The notes beneath the pieces were generated by a model, which saw only the letters and a program-made list of their open reading frames with translations, had not been told where the DNA came from and searched no databases. A program made the position numbers and the translations under genes. DNA of 64,000 nt from Archangium gephyra (GTDB lineage Bacteria > Myxococcota > Myxococcia > Myxococcales > Myxococcaceae): positions 62,001-126,000 of the forward strand of contig QFQP01000017.1 in NCBI GenBank assembly GCA_003243425.1, read 5' to 3'. The stretch's first letter is position 1, and each line of letters starts with the position of its first letter. Positions 25,508 to 35,243 of the stretch are shown in pieces.

Positions 25508-26713
25508 ATGTTGCACCTCATTCCCGCTCGACAGACCCGCCCCGACAAAGACGTCATCTTCGCGCTCAACGCCGAAGCAACACGCCGCAAGCAGGCTGGT
25601 GAATCGGTCGTGAACGCGACCATCGGCTCGTTGATGAATGACGACGGTTCGCTGTCGATTCTGTCGACGGTGACGAAGGTGCTGCGCGAAGTGCCCGCGC
25701 GTGAATGGGCCGCGTACGCACCGATTCCCGGCACGCCGCAGTTCAACGCCGCCGTCATCGAAGACACGTTCGCCGGGCACATCGAGCTCAAGCTCGCGGC
25801 GACGGCGGTGGCCACGCCCGGCGGTACCGGCGCGCTCCGTCACGCGCTCATGAACTACCTGCAGTCGGGCCAGAAGCTGCTGACGCCTTCGTTCTACTGG
25901 GGCCCGTACCAGACGCTGTGTGAAGAGCACGAGCGCGGCCTCGAGACGTTCCGCATGTTCAACGACGCGGGCCAGCTCGACGCCGCGGCGCTCGACGCGA
26001 AGTTGACCGAGCAGCTCAAGTCGCAGGGCCGCGCGCTCATCTTCTTGAACGACCCGTGCAACAACCCCACGGGCTACTCGATGACGCGCGACGAATGGCG
26101 TCAGGTGGTCGACGTGCTGCTCAAGCACTCGGCCTCGCCGGTCACGCTGCTGGTCGACATGGCGTACTGGCTCTACGCGGGCGCTGGCGACATGCGCGGC
26201 TTCATGCACGAATTGAAGCCGCTGCTCGGCAGGGTCGGCCTGCTCTTCGCGTGGAGCGGCAGCAAGTCGTACACGCACTACGGCCTGCGCGTGGGCGCGC
26301 TCATCGCGTGTGAAGCCGAAGAGAAGGACCGCAACGCCACCCAGGCCGCGCTCGCGTACGCGTGCCGAGGCACGTGGAGCAACTGCGTGCACGGTGGCAT
26401 GTCGGCGGTGACGAAGCTGCTGACGGATCAATCGCTGAAGAGCGCGTGTGACGCCGAACGTGACGTGTTCAAGAAGCTCCTGCAGGACCGCGTGTCTGCG
26501 TTCAACGCCGTCGCGCAGCCCAAAGGCCTCGAGTACCCGCGTTACGAAGGCGGCTTCTTCGTCACCGTGTTCCACGACAACGCCGAAGCGCAGGCCGAGA
26601 AGATGAAGAGCAAGGGTGTGTACGTGGTGCCGCAGAAGGGCGCGTTGCGCGTCGCTTTGTGCAGCACGGCGGCCTCGGACGTTCCGCGCCTGGTCGACGC
26701 GCTGGCGAGCTGA
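25508..26713 (+). CDS. PLP-dependent class I/II aminotransferase
   Basis: 401 residues. Fold type I aminotransferase order: VNATIGSLMNDDGSLSILST, YAPIPGTPQFNAAVIED, VATPGGTGALRHALMNYL, FLNDPCNNPTGYSMTRDEW (the N-P-x-G loop), LLVDMAYWLYAG (Asp that contacts PLP N1), then AWSGSKSYTHYGLRVG with the Schiff-base lysine. The C-terminal RVALCSTAASD holds the substrate arginine region. Closest to the aromatic/tyrosine-type aminotransferases. It is followed after 41 bases by a methyltransferase gene on the same strand. Confidence 0.92.
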   Translation: MLHLIPARQTRPDKDVIFALNAEATRRKQAGESVVNATIGSLMNDDGSLSILSTVTKVLREVPAREWAAYAPIPGTPQFNAAVIEDTFAGHIELKLAATAVATPGGTGALRHALMNYLQSGQKLLTPSFYWGPYQTLCEEHERGLETFRMFNDAGQLDAAALDAKLTEQLKSQGRALIFLNDPCNNPTGYSMTRDEWRQVVDVLLKHSASPVTLLVDMAYWLYAGAGDMRGFMHELKPLLGRVGLLFAWSGSKSYTHYGLRVGALIACEAEEKDRNATQAALAYACRGTWSNCVHGGMSAVTKLLTDQSLKSACDAERDVFKKLLQDRVSAFNAVAQPKGLEYPRYEGGFFVTVFHDNAEAQAEKMKSKGVYVVPQKGALRVALCSTAASDVPRLVDALAS

Positions 26714-26754
26714 AAGCACCGTTCGTTTCACGAAGGGCCGGGTTGGGAGTCGAA

Positions 26755-27606
26755 GTGCAGTCGTTCTTCAGTGCATGCCCGATGTGCGGGTCTTCAGACT
26801 CGCGCGAACACGTCTCGTTTCCTCAGCTGCGCTTCGTGACGTGCAGCGCGTGCGGGCTTCTGTACAAATCGCATGAAGTGCCCGGCCTCGCGGCGTCACT
26901 GTCGAAGGGCTACGACGGCGGCTACTTCGAGAAGGGCCGCGCGCAGTATTTGAAGCGCTGGAATCACCGCGTCGCCAAGTGTCGACGGCAGCTGTTGATG
27001 TGCCTCGAGTTCGCGCCGCACGCGAAGTCGGTACTCGATGTCGGTTCGAGCGCTGGCTACGTGCTGGCCGCCGGTCAGTCGCTGGGGCTTCACGCCACCG
27101 GCATCGATTACGCGTCGTGGGCCGCGAAGCTGGGTCATGAACGTGGCTTTCCGACGGCCGCGGCGTCGCTCACGCACCTGCCATTTCGTGATGGGAGCTT
27201 CGACATCGTCACCGCGAAGCACACGCTCGAACACGTGCCGACGCCGAAGCTGGGGCTCTCTGAAATCGCGCGCGTGCTCAAGCCGGGCGGCGTCGCGTTC
27301 GTGGTGGTGCCCGACGCGAAGCACTGGCAGCTGCACTTACGCAAGAAGAGCGGCGGGTACTTCAAGCCGCAGCGGCTCGGCTGGCAGCACCACGTCTATT
27401 ACGACGTGAACACGCTGCGGACCGGGCTCGAAGGCGCGGGGTTGAAGGTGGTCTCGGACGACAAGGCGATGCTCCGCCGGCGGCTCGCGAAGGGCCCTGG
27501 GGCACCCTGGGAATACGCGCGCGTCGCGGGCCTCAAAGTGTGGACGACCTTCTCGAAGGTCACGCGGTTGCGCCGCGAGATTCAGCTCATGGCCGTGAAG
27601 CCGTGA
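26755..27606 (+). CDS. Class I SAM-dependent methyltransferase with N-terminal zinc ribbon
   Basis: 283 residues from a GTG at 26755, chosen for the GGGAG ribosome site; the open frame extends upstream. It begins with CPMCGSSDSREHV and CSACGLLY, a four-cysteine zinc ribbon. The methyltransferase follows: KSVLDVGSSAGYVLAAG (motif I), then GIDYASWAAKLG, LTHLPFRDGSFDIVTAKHTL, EHVPTPKLGLSEIARVLKPG and GGVAFVVVPDAKHW. This zinc-ribbon plus Methyltransf_11/23 layout is common among O-antigen or sugar-biosynthesis methyltransferases. Substrate unknown. Confidence 0.88.
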   Translation: MQSFFSACPMCGSSDSREHVSFPQLRFVTCSACGLLYKSHEVPGLAASLSKGYDGGYFEKGRAQYLKRWNHRVAKCRRQLLMCLEFAPHAKSVLDVGSSAGYVLAAGQSLGLHATGIDYASWAAKLGHERGFPTAAASLTHLPFRDGSFDIVTAKHTLEHVPTPKLGLSEIARVLKPGGVAFVVVPDAKHWQLHLRKKSGGYFKPQRLGWQHHVYYDVNTLRTGLEGAGLKVVSDDKAMLRRRLAKGPGAPWEYARVAGLKVWTTFSKVTRLRREIQLMAVKP

Positions 27607-27701
27607 ACGAGCGGTGTTACCGACCTCGAAACTGCCGATTGCGACGGCTCACCGTGCAGGCAGCTTGAAACGAAGCCTCCGTCCCGTCGTACGTTCGAAG
27701 C

Positions 27702-28256
27702 GTGTCTTCACGCGTCGTTGCTCTCGCTCTTCTCCTTCCGTTGTCGGCGCTCGCGCAGACCACTGAAACCACCACCGACGTCACACCGCCCACCGTCGAG
27801 CAGCCGCAGACGCGCACCAGCCGTTTCTGGCCACTGCTGCTCTCGAGCGTCGCCACCGGAGCCAGCGCTACGGGCGCGTTCGCGACCGGCTTCTCGGCCT
27901 CGCGCGTGTGCTTCAGCAATGAGACCGGCCGCCCATCGCCCATCTGCAACGCGGGCGTCTTCGCGTTTGCTGGCGCCGTGCAGCTCGGCCTCAACCTGTT
28001 GATCATTCCCGAGCTCTACCGGCTCTCGGGCGACGACACCGGCGAAGTGCGGCTCAACATGTGGCGGTGGATGCGCTGGCCCGCGCTCGTTCTCGCCGCC
28101 GCGGCCGTCACCTTCCTCGTCGGCGCGGTCAACGAGACCAACCAGTTCGACACCGGCCAGGGCGCGATGATGTGGGGCATCGGAGGCGCGTTGGCCGGCG
28201 GCATCACGCTCGACGTCTTCGCCATCATCGGTGCGTTCCGGGGAGCTGCGCGATGA
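27702..28256 (+). CDS. Hypothetical membrane protein
   Basis: 184 residues from a GTG at 27702. Signal peptide MSSRVVALALLLPLSALAQ, a Thr/Pro/Gln linker, then about four membrane segments (residues about 44-64, 80-105, 126-146 and 155-175). No family recognised. Its stop overlaps the PhoD-like gene's ATG by 4 bases, so the two are translated together and may form a membrane partner pair. Confidence 0.7.
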   Translation: MSSRVVALALLLPLSALAQTTETTTDVTPPTVEQPQTRTSRFWPLLLSSVATGASATGAFATGFSASRVCFSNETGRPSPICNAGVFAFAGAVQLGLNLLIIPELYRLSGDDTGEVRLNMWRWMRWPALVLAAAAVTFLVGAVNETNQFDTGQGAMMWGIGGALAGGITLDVFAIIGAFRGAAR

Positions 28257-29503
28257 AGGTCGACCGACGCGCGTTTCTCGCAGGCATCGCCGCGGCCGCG
28301 AGTGGCTGTGTTCCCCGCGCCAGCGGTGAGTTTCCCATCGGGGTCGCTTCCCACGTCTACGGTCCCACCAACGCCGTGCTGTGGACACGCGCGCTCACCG
28401 CGACGCGCCTCGACGTCGCGTACTGGCGCGAGGGCCTCGACGAGTCGATGGCCGAACACTTCGAGGCCGAAGTGAAGGACGGCGTGGTGCACGCGCAGGT
28501 CGAAGGGCTCGAGCCCAACACCCGTTACAACTTCCTCTTCACCACCGCAGACGGGCTGCGCAGCGACGTGGGCTCCGTGCGCACGCAACCGCCGGTCGAC
28601 TCGCTGGTGCCGGTGACCATCGGCGCGACCTCGTGCATCAAAGACACGCACCCTGACGACGCGCTCGCGCACGCGGCCACGCGCAGTGACCTCGACGCGT
28701 TCATCTTTCTGGGCGACACCATCTACGCCGACCGGGCCATCACCCTGGCCGACTACCGCCGCGAGTGGCTGCAGGGCCTGGCCGGGCCCGGCTATCGCGC
28801 CCTGCGCGGCAGCACGTCGCTCATCTCGTTGTGGGACGACCACGAGGTCTACAACGACTGGGAAGCCACGCGCGTGAACAAGAACCGGCTGTCGTACGGC
28901 CAGCAGACCTTCATCGACCATCAACCCGGCACGCCCGTCGGGCCCATGTGGCGCAAGCTCTCGTGGGGCGCGACGGTCGACCTCTTCGTGCTCGATTCAC
29001 GCAGCGAGCGCGACGTCGCCAACGGCATCTACATCTCGAAAGAGCAGGCGGCGTGGCTCATCGAAGAGGTGCGCACCAGCAGGGCGATGTTCAAGTTGAT
29101 CCTCAACTCGGTGCCCATCAGCAGCTTCGATTCGCCGCTCTTCGCCCTCTTCGCCAAAGACAACTGGCTGTCGTGCCCCGCCCAGCGCGACGAAGTGCTG
29201 CAGGGGCTCGAAGACACCGGCGCCACCGGCGTGCACTTTCTGTCCGGAGACTTCCACTTCGCCACCGTCGGCCGCGTGTCGCCCGAAGGGAAGCCCGGCT
29301 CGAAGTTGATGGAGTTCCTCGTCGGGCCGGGCGCGCAGAACCCGAACCCGTCACCCACCTACCCGTCGAAGCCGCAGTGGGACTTCGCGAGCGGCATCAA
29401 CAACTACGCGACGTTCGCGATGGAGCCCGAGAAGCGGTTGATGACCGTGAAGTACCACCGCGGTGATGGCCGCGTGCTCTTCGAGGCCGAGTACCCGGCT
29501 TAA
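28253..29503 (+). CDS. PhoD-like metallophosphatase / phosphodiesterase, Tat-exported lipoprotein
   Basis: 416 residues. The N-terminus (MKVDRRAFLAGIAAAASGC) combines a twin-arginine signal with a lipobox, suggesting folded export and lipid anchoring. It has an N-terminal Ig-like region (ARGLEPNTRYNFLF-type strand), then the PhoD catalytic part: IGATSCIKDTHPDDALAHA, DAFIFLGDTIYAD, and SLISLWDDHEVYNDWEA, the Asp/His metal ligands; LFVLDSRSERD and FLSGDFHFATVG follow. PhoD enzymes hydrolyse phosphodiesters such as teichoic acids or phospholipids and use Fe/Ca. Its stop overlaps the convergent DUF1552 stop (TTAA). Confidence 0.9.
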   Translation: MKVDRRAFLAGIAAAASGCVPRASGEFPIGVASHVYGPTNAVLWTRALTATRLDVAYWREGLDESMAEHFEAEVKDGVVHAQVEGLEPNTRYNFLFTTADGLRSDVGSVRTQPPVDSLVPVTIGATSCIKDTHPDDALAHAATRSDLDAFIFLGDTIYADRAITLADYRREWLQGLAGPGYRALRGSTSLISLWDDHEVYNDWEATRVNKNRLSYGQQTFIDHQPGTPVGPMWRKLSWGATVDLFVLDSRSERDVANGIYISKEQAAWLIEEVRTSRAMFKLILNSVPISSFDSPLFALFAKDNWLSCPAQRDEVLQGLEDTGATGVHFLSGDFHFATVGRVSPEGKPGSKLMEFLVGPGAQNPNPSPTYPSKPQWDFASGINNYATFAMEPEKRLMTVKYHRGDGRVLFEAEYPA

Positions 29504-30885
29504 CTCCACACCTCGCTGAGCGGGCCCGGCGCGATGCGCGTGTCTCCCTCGCGGCCGAACTCGTTCATGCTCGCGTCGCCGAACGCGTGACCGAGCGTGT
29601 TGAAGAGGTTCGACATCTGCCGATTCGCGGGCCGGCCATCACCCGGGAACACCACGGTGCGACCGTCGGTCTTGAAGCCCAGCGCGTTGCCACCCACCAA
29701 CAACGTCGGCCACTCGCGCGCCTCGGAGTGATGCTGCTCACCGTTGTCGGACATGTAGACGATGATCGTGTTGTCGAGCATCGAGCCGCTGGCGTTCACT
29801 TCGGGCGTCGCCGCCAGCGTGCGCGCGAGCTGCGCGATGAGCGCCACGTGCTTGCGCGTCACCGAAGCGATCGCCGTGTAGTTCCCCGAGTTGTCGATGC
29901 CGTGCTGCAGGTCGTGCCGCGCGAACGCGGTGTACTGGTCGTAGCGAACGTCGAAGCCCGAAGTGCCCGAGGCGATGACCACGTTGTTGGTGAGCCCGCC
30001 GAGCAGCGCCGAGGTCGCGATCTGAAACTGCGCCTCCAACCAGTTCAGCGAATCGGGCGTGCCTGAACCGCCGAGCAACGGGTTCATCGCCGGAGCCACC
30101 GGCAGCAACGGCCGCACCGACGGCGCCATGCTCTTGAGCAACGTCTCACGCGAACGCAGCGCTTCCAGCGACGTGAGGTAGCGCTCCAATTTCAGCCGCT
30201 CGTTCGAATTGCCGCGGAACTGAGCCAACGCCGCACGCACGTCGTCACGCGCGAAGTCGAACAGCTGCGAGCGCTGGTCGCCCATGCCCGCACCGCCCAC
30301 GATGGTGCCGAACAACGTTTCGTACGCGAGCCGCGGGTTCACCAGAATCGGCGCCGGCCTGCCCGGGCCGAAGCTGCACGACTCGTAGGCAATCGACGTC
30401 AGCGACGAGCTGGTGCCAAGACGAATGCAGTCGAACGGCGCCGTGCGCTTGAGCCTGGGAGCAATCACCGCGTCGAACGTCGGCGCTGAACCTGCGACCG
30501 CGCACGACAACGCGCCCGTCGCGCTCGAATGCCCGCCGCCGGTGATGGTGCTCGACAGCCCCAGCACCACCGCCGAGCGCTCCACCATCGACGCGTCACC
30601 GCCGCTCGCCGCGAGTGGGGTGAGCGAGCGCGCCGTCGCCAACGCGTCGCCCGGAATCGTGAGCGGCATCATCGGGTACTGGTTGAAGAAGATGCGCCGC
30701 GAGCCGATGCCCGCCGCGCCGATGGCGGTGCGCGCGCCGGTCGACAGGAACGTCTCGGGGTAGATGCCGTTGCACTCCATGACGATGACGAGCCGCGCGG
30801 GCTTCATGGTCTGCGCGAACGCCTCGTTGAAGAGCGGCGCGAACAGGCCCGCGCCCAGGCCCTTGAGCAGTGTGCGTCGCTTCAT
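29500..30885 (-). CDS. DUF1552-family secreted protein
   Basis: 461 residues from the ATG at 30885; the open frame extends upstream into the DUF1588 gene. Tat-type signal (MKRRTLLKGLGAGLFAPLFN). Family features: IVMECNGIYPETFL, LGLSSTITGGGHSSATGALS, IRLGTSSSLTSIAYESCSFG and IIVYMSDNGEQHHSE. DUF1552 proteins belong to an alkaline-phosphatase-like fold group and are always encoded with DUF1588/DUF1592 haem proteins in Planctomycetes and Myxococcota. The ribosome site GGAGGGAG lies within the end of the upstream gene, so the pair is coupled. The biochemical role is unknown. Confidence 0.92.
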   Translation of the reverse strand: MKRRTLLKGLGAGLFAPLFNEAFAQTMKPARLVIVMECNGIYPETFLSTGARTAIGAAGIGSRRIFFNQYPMMPLTIPGDALATARSLTPLAASGGDASMVERSAVVLGLSSTITGGGHSSATGALSCAVAGSAPTFDAVIAPRLKRTAPFDCIRLGTSSSLTSIAYESCSFGPGRPAPILVNPRLAYETLFGTIVGGAGMGDQRSQLFDFARDDVRAALAQFRGNSNERLKLERYLTSLEALRSRETLLKSMAPSVRPLLPVAPAMNPLLGGSGTPDSLNWLEAQFQIATSALLGGLTNNVVIASGTSGFDVRYDQYTAFARHDLQHGIDNSGNYTAIASVTRKHVALIAQLARTLAATPEVNASGSMLDNTIIVYMSDNGEQHHSEAREWPTLLVGGNALGFKTDGRTVVFPGDGRPANRQMSNLFNTLGHAFGDASMNEFGREGDTRIAPGPLSEVWS

Positions 30886-30887
30886 GG

Positions 30888-33239
30888 TCACTCTCCCTCC
30901 TGCGGGTTGCGGCGCGTCTTCCACGTGTCGCTCTTGATGAGCGCGTTCACCATGGTGACGAACGAGCCCTGGCTCGCGTCGTAGGCCTGCTCCATCTGCG
31001 ACAGCGTGCAGGCGTCGGTGCGGTTCTCGGGCCGGCCCATGAAGTAGCGGAACGTGTGGCGCACGAAGCAGCGCTTGACCCACGGCGACTCGGCGAGCTT
31101 CTCCGAGAGTTCGACGGCGTCGCGCACCGGGCCGTTCAACGACGGGTCCGGCAGACCGCTGAGCATCGACGCTCCGTTCGGCGGCATCGAACCACCGTCA
31201 GGCGCGCGGTCGCGCACGCGCAGATACCCGGAGTGGTTGTACGTCTCGAACGGCAACCCGAGCGGGTTCATGAGCGCGTGGCAGCCCTGGCACTGCTGAC
31301 TCGCGGTGGCTTCTTCGAGACGCGCACGCGCGTTCTTGTCAGCAGCATGCGGCCCAACCTGGGCCATCACACGCACGGACGAGAGCGGCGGCACGTAGCC
31401 ACACAGCAGGTTCTCGCGAATCCACTTCCCGCGGTGCACGGCGGAAGGGTCGTCTTCGAAGTTGCCGCCGTGCGCGGCGAGCCACGCGGGGTGCGTCAAC
31501 ACGCCGGCACGTTCGTCGCTCGGCAGCATCACCCAACGTGCACCCGGCGCGTCGGCGATGAACTGATGCGTGCCGTACACCTCACCGGTCCACAGCACTG
31601 CGTTCTCGTAGTTGCCGGTGTTCTCGGTCGACGGGAGGAAGAACTGCCGCGTGGTGAGCAGCTTCTTCAACACGTCACGGTCTTCGACCACGACGCGCGC
31701 GATCATGTCGTCGAGCTGCTGCGTCATCAGCGATTCGTCGCCGTAGTAGCCGCTGAACAGGTTGCCGAACGAGCTCAGCTGCGGCCGGTAACCGTTCGCC
31801 GAGCCGCCGTCGTCGAACGCCGATGACGCTTCGGGGAATTCCTTGAAGATGGCGCCGACGTCGGCGTAGCCGAGCCACTCGCGGAAGAAACGCGCCACAC
31901 CATCACCCAGCCAGAACTCGCCACGCGCGTTTCGACGACCGGGCGAATAGTCCTGAATCAGGTCCTGGCGCGTTGCATCCGTGCCGCCCGCGTGCCGGCG
32001 GAACAACGTCTCGACCACCGCGTCGTTGAAGATGCCGCCGTCCTTCACCGACTCGGCGACGTCGGCGAGGTGACCTCCGGGCTCCGCGGAGAAGTCCGGG
32101 TACTTCCACATGGGCGTCGCGCCCGGGCCACGTGAAGCGACCGCGTAGGTCAACTGCTGCGCGAGCTCCCAACCCGTCAGCGTGACGCGGCCTGCGTCTG
32201 TCGCGGCGCCGACTTCTTCGCGAAACAGCGCGCCGGTGGTGAGCCAGGCCGCGTTCGAAATGCGCGTGATGCTCTCGGTGCGCTTGTCGGTGCCGGCGTC
32301 ACCTTCCTGCGCGAGCACGGCCGTCGCGTAGGCCTGCAACCGGTCCAACTCATCGGTACGCGGCGCGCGGAAGTACACGCCGTGCTCGAGGAACTCCGAG
32401 AGGTAGTACCGCATGCACGCCGCGCTCGGGCGATCGTTCTCGTACATGCAGCGCAGCGATTGATCGAGCCGCAGCCGCTCGAGCCGGTTCGAGCCGGTGT
32501 ACGGCCCGGCCCACGGCGGCCCCGCTTCTTCGATGACGGGGAGGAAGAGCTCGACCATCGCTTCGTCGACCGACTCGTCGCGCGTCCACGTGCTGTACGG
32601 GTCGTCGCCGCTGGGGTCGAAGGGGTTGTCGTAGAAGCTGAAGCCGGTCCAGCTGCGCGTCACCGCGCCGCCGACGTTGCGTGTGACCTGCCAGCGATCG
32701 AGCCGGCGGAGGCGCGTCGGCGCGTCGGACTGCACGCCTGCGCTGCACGTGAAGAGCTCGTCTTGCGGAATCAGGTTGGGCGACGGCTCGGTCGTGGTGC
32801 CTGCGTCGATGGTCACGCCAGCATCGGCGACCTGACACGAAGGCGTTCCCGACGAAATCCACAACTCGAGTTGAGCAATTTCATCAGCGGGCAACGGCTC
32901 GCCCGGCGGCATCTCACCGGCGTGCATGCGGATCAGCGAACGTTCGGCATTGGTCTTCGTGGCGTCGAGCTGCGAAGGCGACCGCAATGACGCCAACGAG
33001 GTCAGCGAGACCGGCGCGCCGTTGAGCGGCGGGCTGGCGTGACACGAGACACACCGCGCCGCGAGCAGCCGTTCGACGTTGCAGCCTGAGACATCGGCCG
33101 CGCCGCCGTCACCCGACGGCTGCGAACCACCGCCACCACCACCGGTACCCGACGAGCCGCCGTCGCCCGGCAACTCCGACACGAGCCCCGGACAGGCGGT
33201 GAGCAACAGACAGCCAAGCAACCATGCGTGACGCATCAA
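30888..33239 (-). CDS. DUF1592/DUF1588 cytochrome-like lipoprotein
   Basis: 783 residues. Signal ends LLLTAC (Cys16). A GGSGTGGGGGG linker leads to a haem-c motif CVSCHA (Cys63-Cys66-His67) with MPPGEPLPADEIAQLELWI, the planctomycete-type cytochrome segment. Then DUF1587/1595-like helices, DUF1592 (YYGDESLMTQQLDDMIARVV) and DUF1588 with a second CQGCHALMNPLGLPFETYNH, and the terminal DUF1585 region (HTFRYFMGRPENRTDACTLS). These are periplasmic or surface redox proteins of unknown reaction, partnered with DUF1552. It starts at the ATG at 33239 (a second ATG follows directly). Confidence 0.92.
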   Translation of the reverse strand: MMRHAWLLGCLLLTACPGLVSELPGDGGSSGTGGGGGGSQPSGDGGAADVSGCNVERLLAARCVSCHASPPLNGAPVSLTSLASLRSPSQLDATKTNAERSLIRMHAGEMPPGEPLPADEIAQLELWISSGTPSCQVADAGVTIDAGTTTEPSPNLIPQDELFTCSAGVQSDAPTRLRRLDRWQVTRNVGGAVTRSWTGFSFYDNPFDPSGDDPYSTWTRDESVDEAMVELFLPVIEEAGPPWAGPYTGSNRLERLRLDQSLRCMYENDRPSAACMRYYLSEFLEHGVYFRAPRTDELDRLQAYATAVLAQEGDAGTDKRTESITRISNAAWLTTGALFREEVGAATDAGRVTLTGWELAQQLTYAVASRGPGATPMWKYPDFSAEPGGHLADVAESVKDGGIFNDAVVETLFRRHAGGTDATRQDLIQDYSPGRRNARGEFWLGDGVARFFREWLGYADVGAIFKEFPEASSAFDDGGSANGYRPQLSSFGNLFSGYYGDESLMTQQLDDMIARVVVEDRDVLKKLLTTRQFFLPSTENTGNYENAVLWTGEVYGTHQFIADAPGARWVMLPSDERAGVLTHPAWLAAHGGNFEDDPSAVHRGKWIRENLLCGYVPPLSSVRVMAQVGPHAADKNARARLEEATASQQCQGCHALMNPLGLPFETYNHSGYLRVRDRAPDGGSMPPNGASMLSGLPDPSLNGPVRDAVELSEKLAESPWVKRCFVRHTFRYFMGRPENRTDACTLSQMEQAYDASQGSFVTMVNALIKSDTWKTRRNPQEGE

Positions 33240-33308
33240 TGCTCCCTGAAGGAAGAGAGCCGTGGAGCATCGCTCATCGCCGCGCGGCGCGCGTGTGCAC
33301 TGGAGTTC

Positions 33309-33932
33309 TCAGTCGGCCTTCTTCTCGAAGTACTGCAGGTCGACGAACAACGCCGCGGCCAGCACCAGCAGCCGTTCGTTGCCGCGCAATTCGGGCGTGA
33401 AGCGCACGCGGAAGTTGTCCTTGTCGGTGAACAACTCCGAGAAGCCGCCAGACCACTTCTTCTCGATGTTGGCGACTTCGTTGCCGTTTCGCGTGAACGG
33501 GAAGGTCCACATGGACAGAATCGGCGCCCGCATCTCGAGCAGCACGTTGCCGCTGGCGTCTTCCACGTCGAACGACTTCCTGAACCACGCCCACCTCTGC
33601 TGAATCGCGCCGATGAAGCGGCCCGCGTCGTCGAACACTTCGAGGCGCTGAAAGAAGAAGCGGAACGGATGCACGGCCTTGAACAGCGGCTGGCGATCGG
33701 TGCCGAAGAAGATGATCTCGAACTCGCGCCAGTGGCCCATGAACTGCCGCATCAACGCGCCGAGAAAGCCCTTGCCCTGTTCGGCGGCGAACGCGACCTC
33801 ACGCCGGTCGGGCGTGCTGATGGCGTACTTGTTGCGTGTCTCGATGCCGAACATCTCGCCGAGCTCGTGCTGCTGCCGCACGTAGAGCTCGGTGGCTTCG
33901 TGAATCTGTCCCAACCGCTGAAGAGACGACAT
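33309..33932 (-). CDS. Phospholipid scramblase-related protein
   Basis: 207 residues from the ATG at 33932. It matches the scramblase/LURP-one-related fold: ATELYVRQQHELGEMFGIET, then KYAISTPDRREVAFAAEQGK, PLFKAVHPFRFFFQRLEVFD, IGAIQQRWAWFRKSFDVEDA and FTRNGNEVANIEKKWSG, which are the strands of the twelve-stranded barrel around a central helix. A hydrophobic C-terminal helix (LLVLAAALFVDLQYF) could be a membrane anchor. Bacterial members are uncharacterised; a tubby-like lipid-associated role is inferred. The divergent DUF2378 gene starts 29 bases away. Confidence 0.85.
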   Translation of the reverse strand: MSSLQRLGQIHEATELYVRQQHELGEMFGIETRNKYAISTPDRREVAFAAEQGKGFLGALMRQFMGHWREFEIIFFGTDRQPLFKAVHPFRFFFQRLEVFDDAGRFIGAIQQRWAWFRKSFDVEDASGNVLLEMRAPILSMWTFPFTRNGNEVANIEKKWSGGFSELFTDKDNFRVRFTPELRGNERLLVLAAALFVDLQYFEKKAD

Positions 33933-33960
33933 GGCGCGGCATGCTACGAGACGCGCCATC

Positions 33961-34506
33961 GTGACGCAGCGACTCTGGTTCACGCAGACGGTGGAAGGGC
34001 TCTTCATTCGCGGGCTCGGCGAACGCCTGACGCCGGCCGCGAAGGAAGCGTTGGCGAAAGCCGGCATCGATCTGAACCGGAACCTCGAGGTGGCCTACCC
34101 GGCTGAAGTCGTCGAGGCGGCCTGCCGCGCGGTGTTGCCCTTCGTGCTGCCCGGCGTGAGCGACGACGAAGGCTTCTTCGAACTGGGCCGCATCTTCATG
34201 CGCGGCTACTCGTCGACGCTCATCGGCAGCGCGATGGTCGGTGTGATGAAGGTCATCGGCGCGCGCCGTTCACTCGAGCGCATGACCAAGAACTTCCGCA
34301 CCGGCGGCAACTACATCGAGACGAAGGTCACCGTGCACGGGCCAACGTCGGTCGAGCTGTGGTTCAACGACGTGGGCCAGATGCCCGGCTTCTACCGCGG
34401 CATCATCGTGGGCGGCGGCGACCTCATCGGCGTGGACAGCATGCGGGTTCAACAGAAGTTGCTCGAGCCGCCCACCGCGTCGTTCCACGTCACCTGGCAG
34501 AGCTGA
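33961..34506 (+). CDS. DUF2378 (TIGR02265) family protein, copy 1
   Basis: 181 residues from a GTG at 33961 (the frame opens at an ATG ten codons upstream, overlapping the divergent gene). The family core is present: VEGLFIRGLGERLTPAAKEA, then ELGRIFMRGYSSTLIGSAMV, KVIGARRSLERMTKNFRTGG and KVTVHGPTSVELWFNDV with a final LIGVDSMRVQ. TIGR02265 is a paralogous family restricted to Myxococcota and related to DUF2378 fold. A second member is encoded at 38354. Function unknown. Confidence 0.88.
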   Translation: MTQRLWFTQTVEGLFIRGLGERLTPAAKEALAKAGIDLNRNLEVAYPAEVVEAACRAVLPFVLPGVSDDEGFFELGRIFMRGYSSTLIGSAMVGVMKVIGARRSLERMTKNFRTGGNYIETKVTVHGPTSVELWFNDVGQMPGFYRGIIVGGGDLIGVDSMRVQQKLLEPPTASFHVTWQS

Positions 34507-34507
34507 G

Positions 34508-35206
34508 TCACCACGTCTGCCGCGGAAGATGGCGCGTGTGTTCCAACAACGCCGCGTGCCATGCGTTCCAGTCGCGCGCGCGAAGCAGCCCGAAGGCCAC
34601 CAGCGCGTGCGGTTCGAACGACACGTCGAGAAACGGCGGCGTTCGGCCGTAGAGCGGCGCGGGCTCGCGGTGATCGTGCACCGTGCCGTCGCCAAAGAAG
34701 CTCGTTCCTCCGCGGAAGCCCGGCAGCCTGGTGACGACTTCCTCGAATTGACGGCCGCTCCAGACGAAGAAGTACGACGCGTCGACGCGCACGAACGGCT
34801 CGAGGGCTCTGCCGCTGAGCGCTTCAAGCAACGCACGACAGGCGTCGGGCACGTCGCGCAGGTAGCCGGTTCGCGGGTCGCTCGGCACCGAAGCGAGCGC
34901 GAGCCGCTCGAACACCACGTCTTCGATGCGAAGACGTTCGTCGTCAGAGGCGAAGCGGAAGTCGAAGAGGCCGGTCGGCGTGACGCTCAGCTCAGGCTCG
35001 CGGAGCTTCGGTGACGACGTGACGCGCGGGCGAACGGAACGCACGCGGCCGTCGGCGCGGAGCTCCACGTCGACGCACTCCCCTTCGACGAAGCGGCCGA
35101 CCGTGGCGACGTCGGCGTCGAACGCGAGCACGCCGTGCGTGGGGTGCGACAGCTCGCCGCGCGCCAGCTCGGAGGACCACCGCAGAATTCGCCACGCTGA
35201 AGTCAC
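34508..35206 (-). CDS. Hypothetical protein
   Basis: 232 residues from the ATG at 35206. No signal peptide or membrane segment. Sequence features: GELSHPTHGVLAFDADVATV near the N-terminus, a cold-shock-like GRFVEGECVDVELR element, and a C-terminal HDHREPAPLYGRTPPFLDVS. I do not recognise it; the first 70 residues could be an OB-fold. Its stop is one base from the convergent DUF2378 stop. Confidence 0.6.
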   Translation of the reverse strand: MTSAWRILRWSSELARGELSHPTHGVLAFDADVATVGRFVEGECVDVELRADGRVRSVRPRVTSSPKLREPELSVTPTGLFDFRFASDDERLRIEDVVFERLALASVPSDPRTGYLRDVPDACRALLEALSGRALEPFVRVDASYFFVWSGRQFEEVVTRLPGFRGGTSFFGDGTVHDHREPAPLYGRTPPFLDVSFEPHALVAFGLLRARDWNAWHAALLEHTRHLPRQTW

Positions 35207-35243
35207 GGCCGAAGCGTAGCGCCTGCGTCAGCGCGCTCGGGCG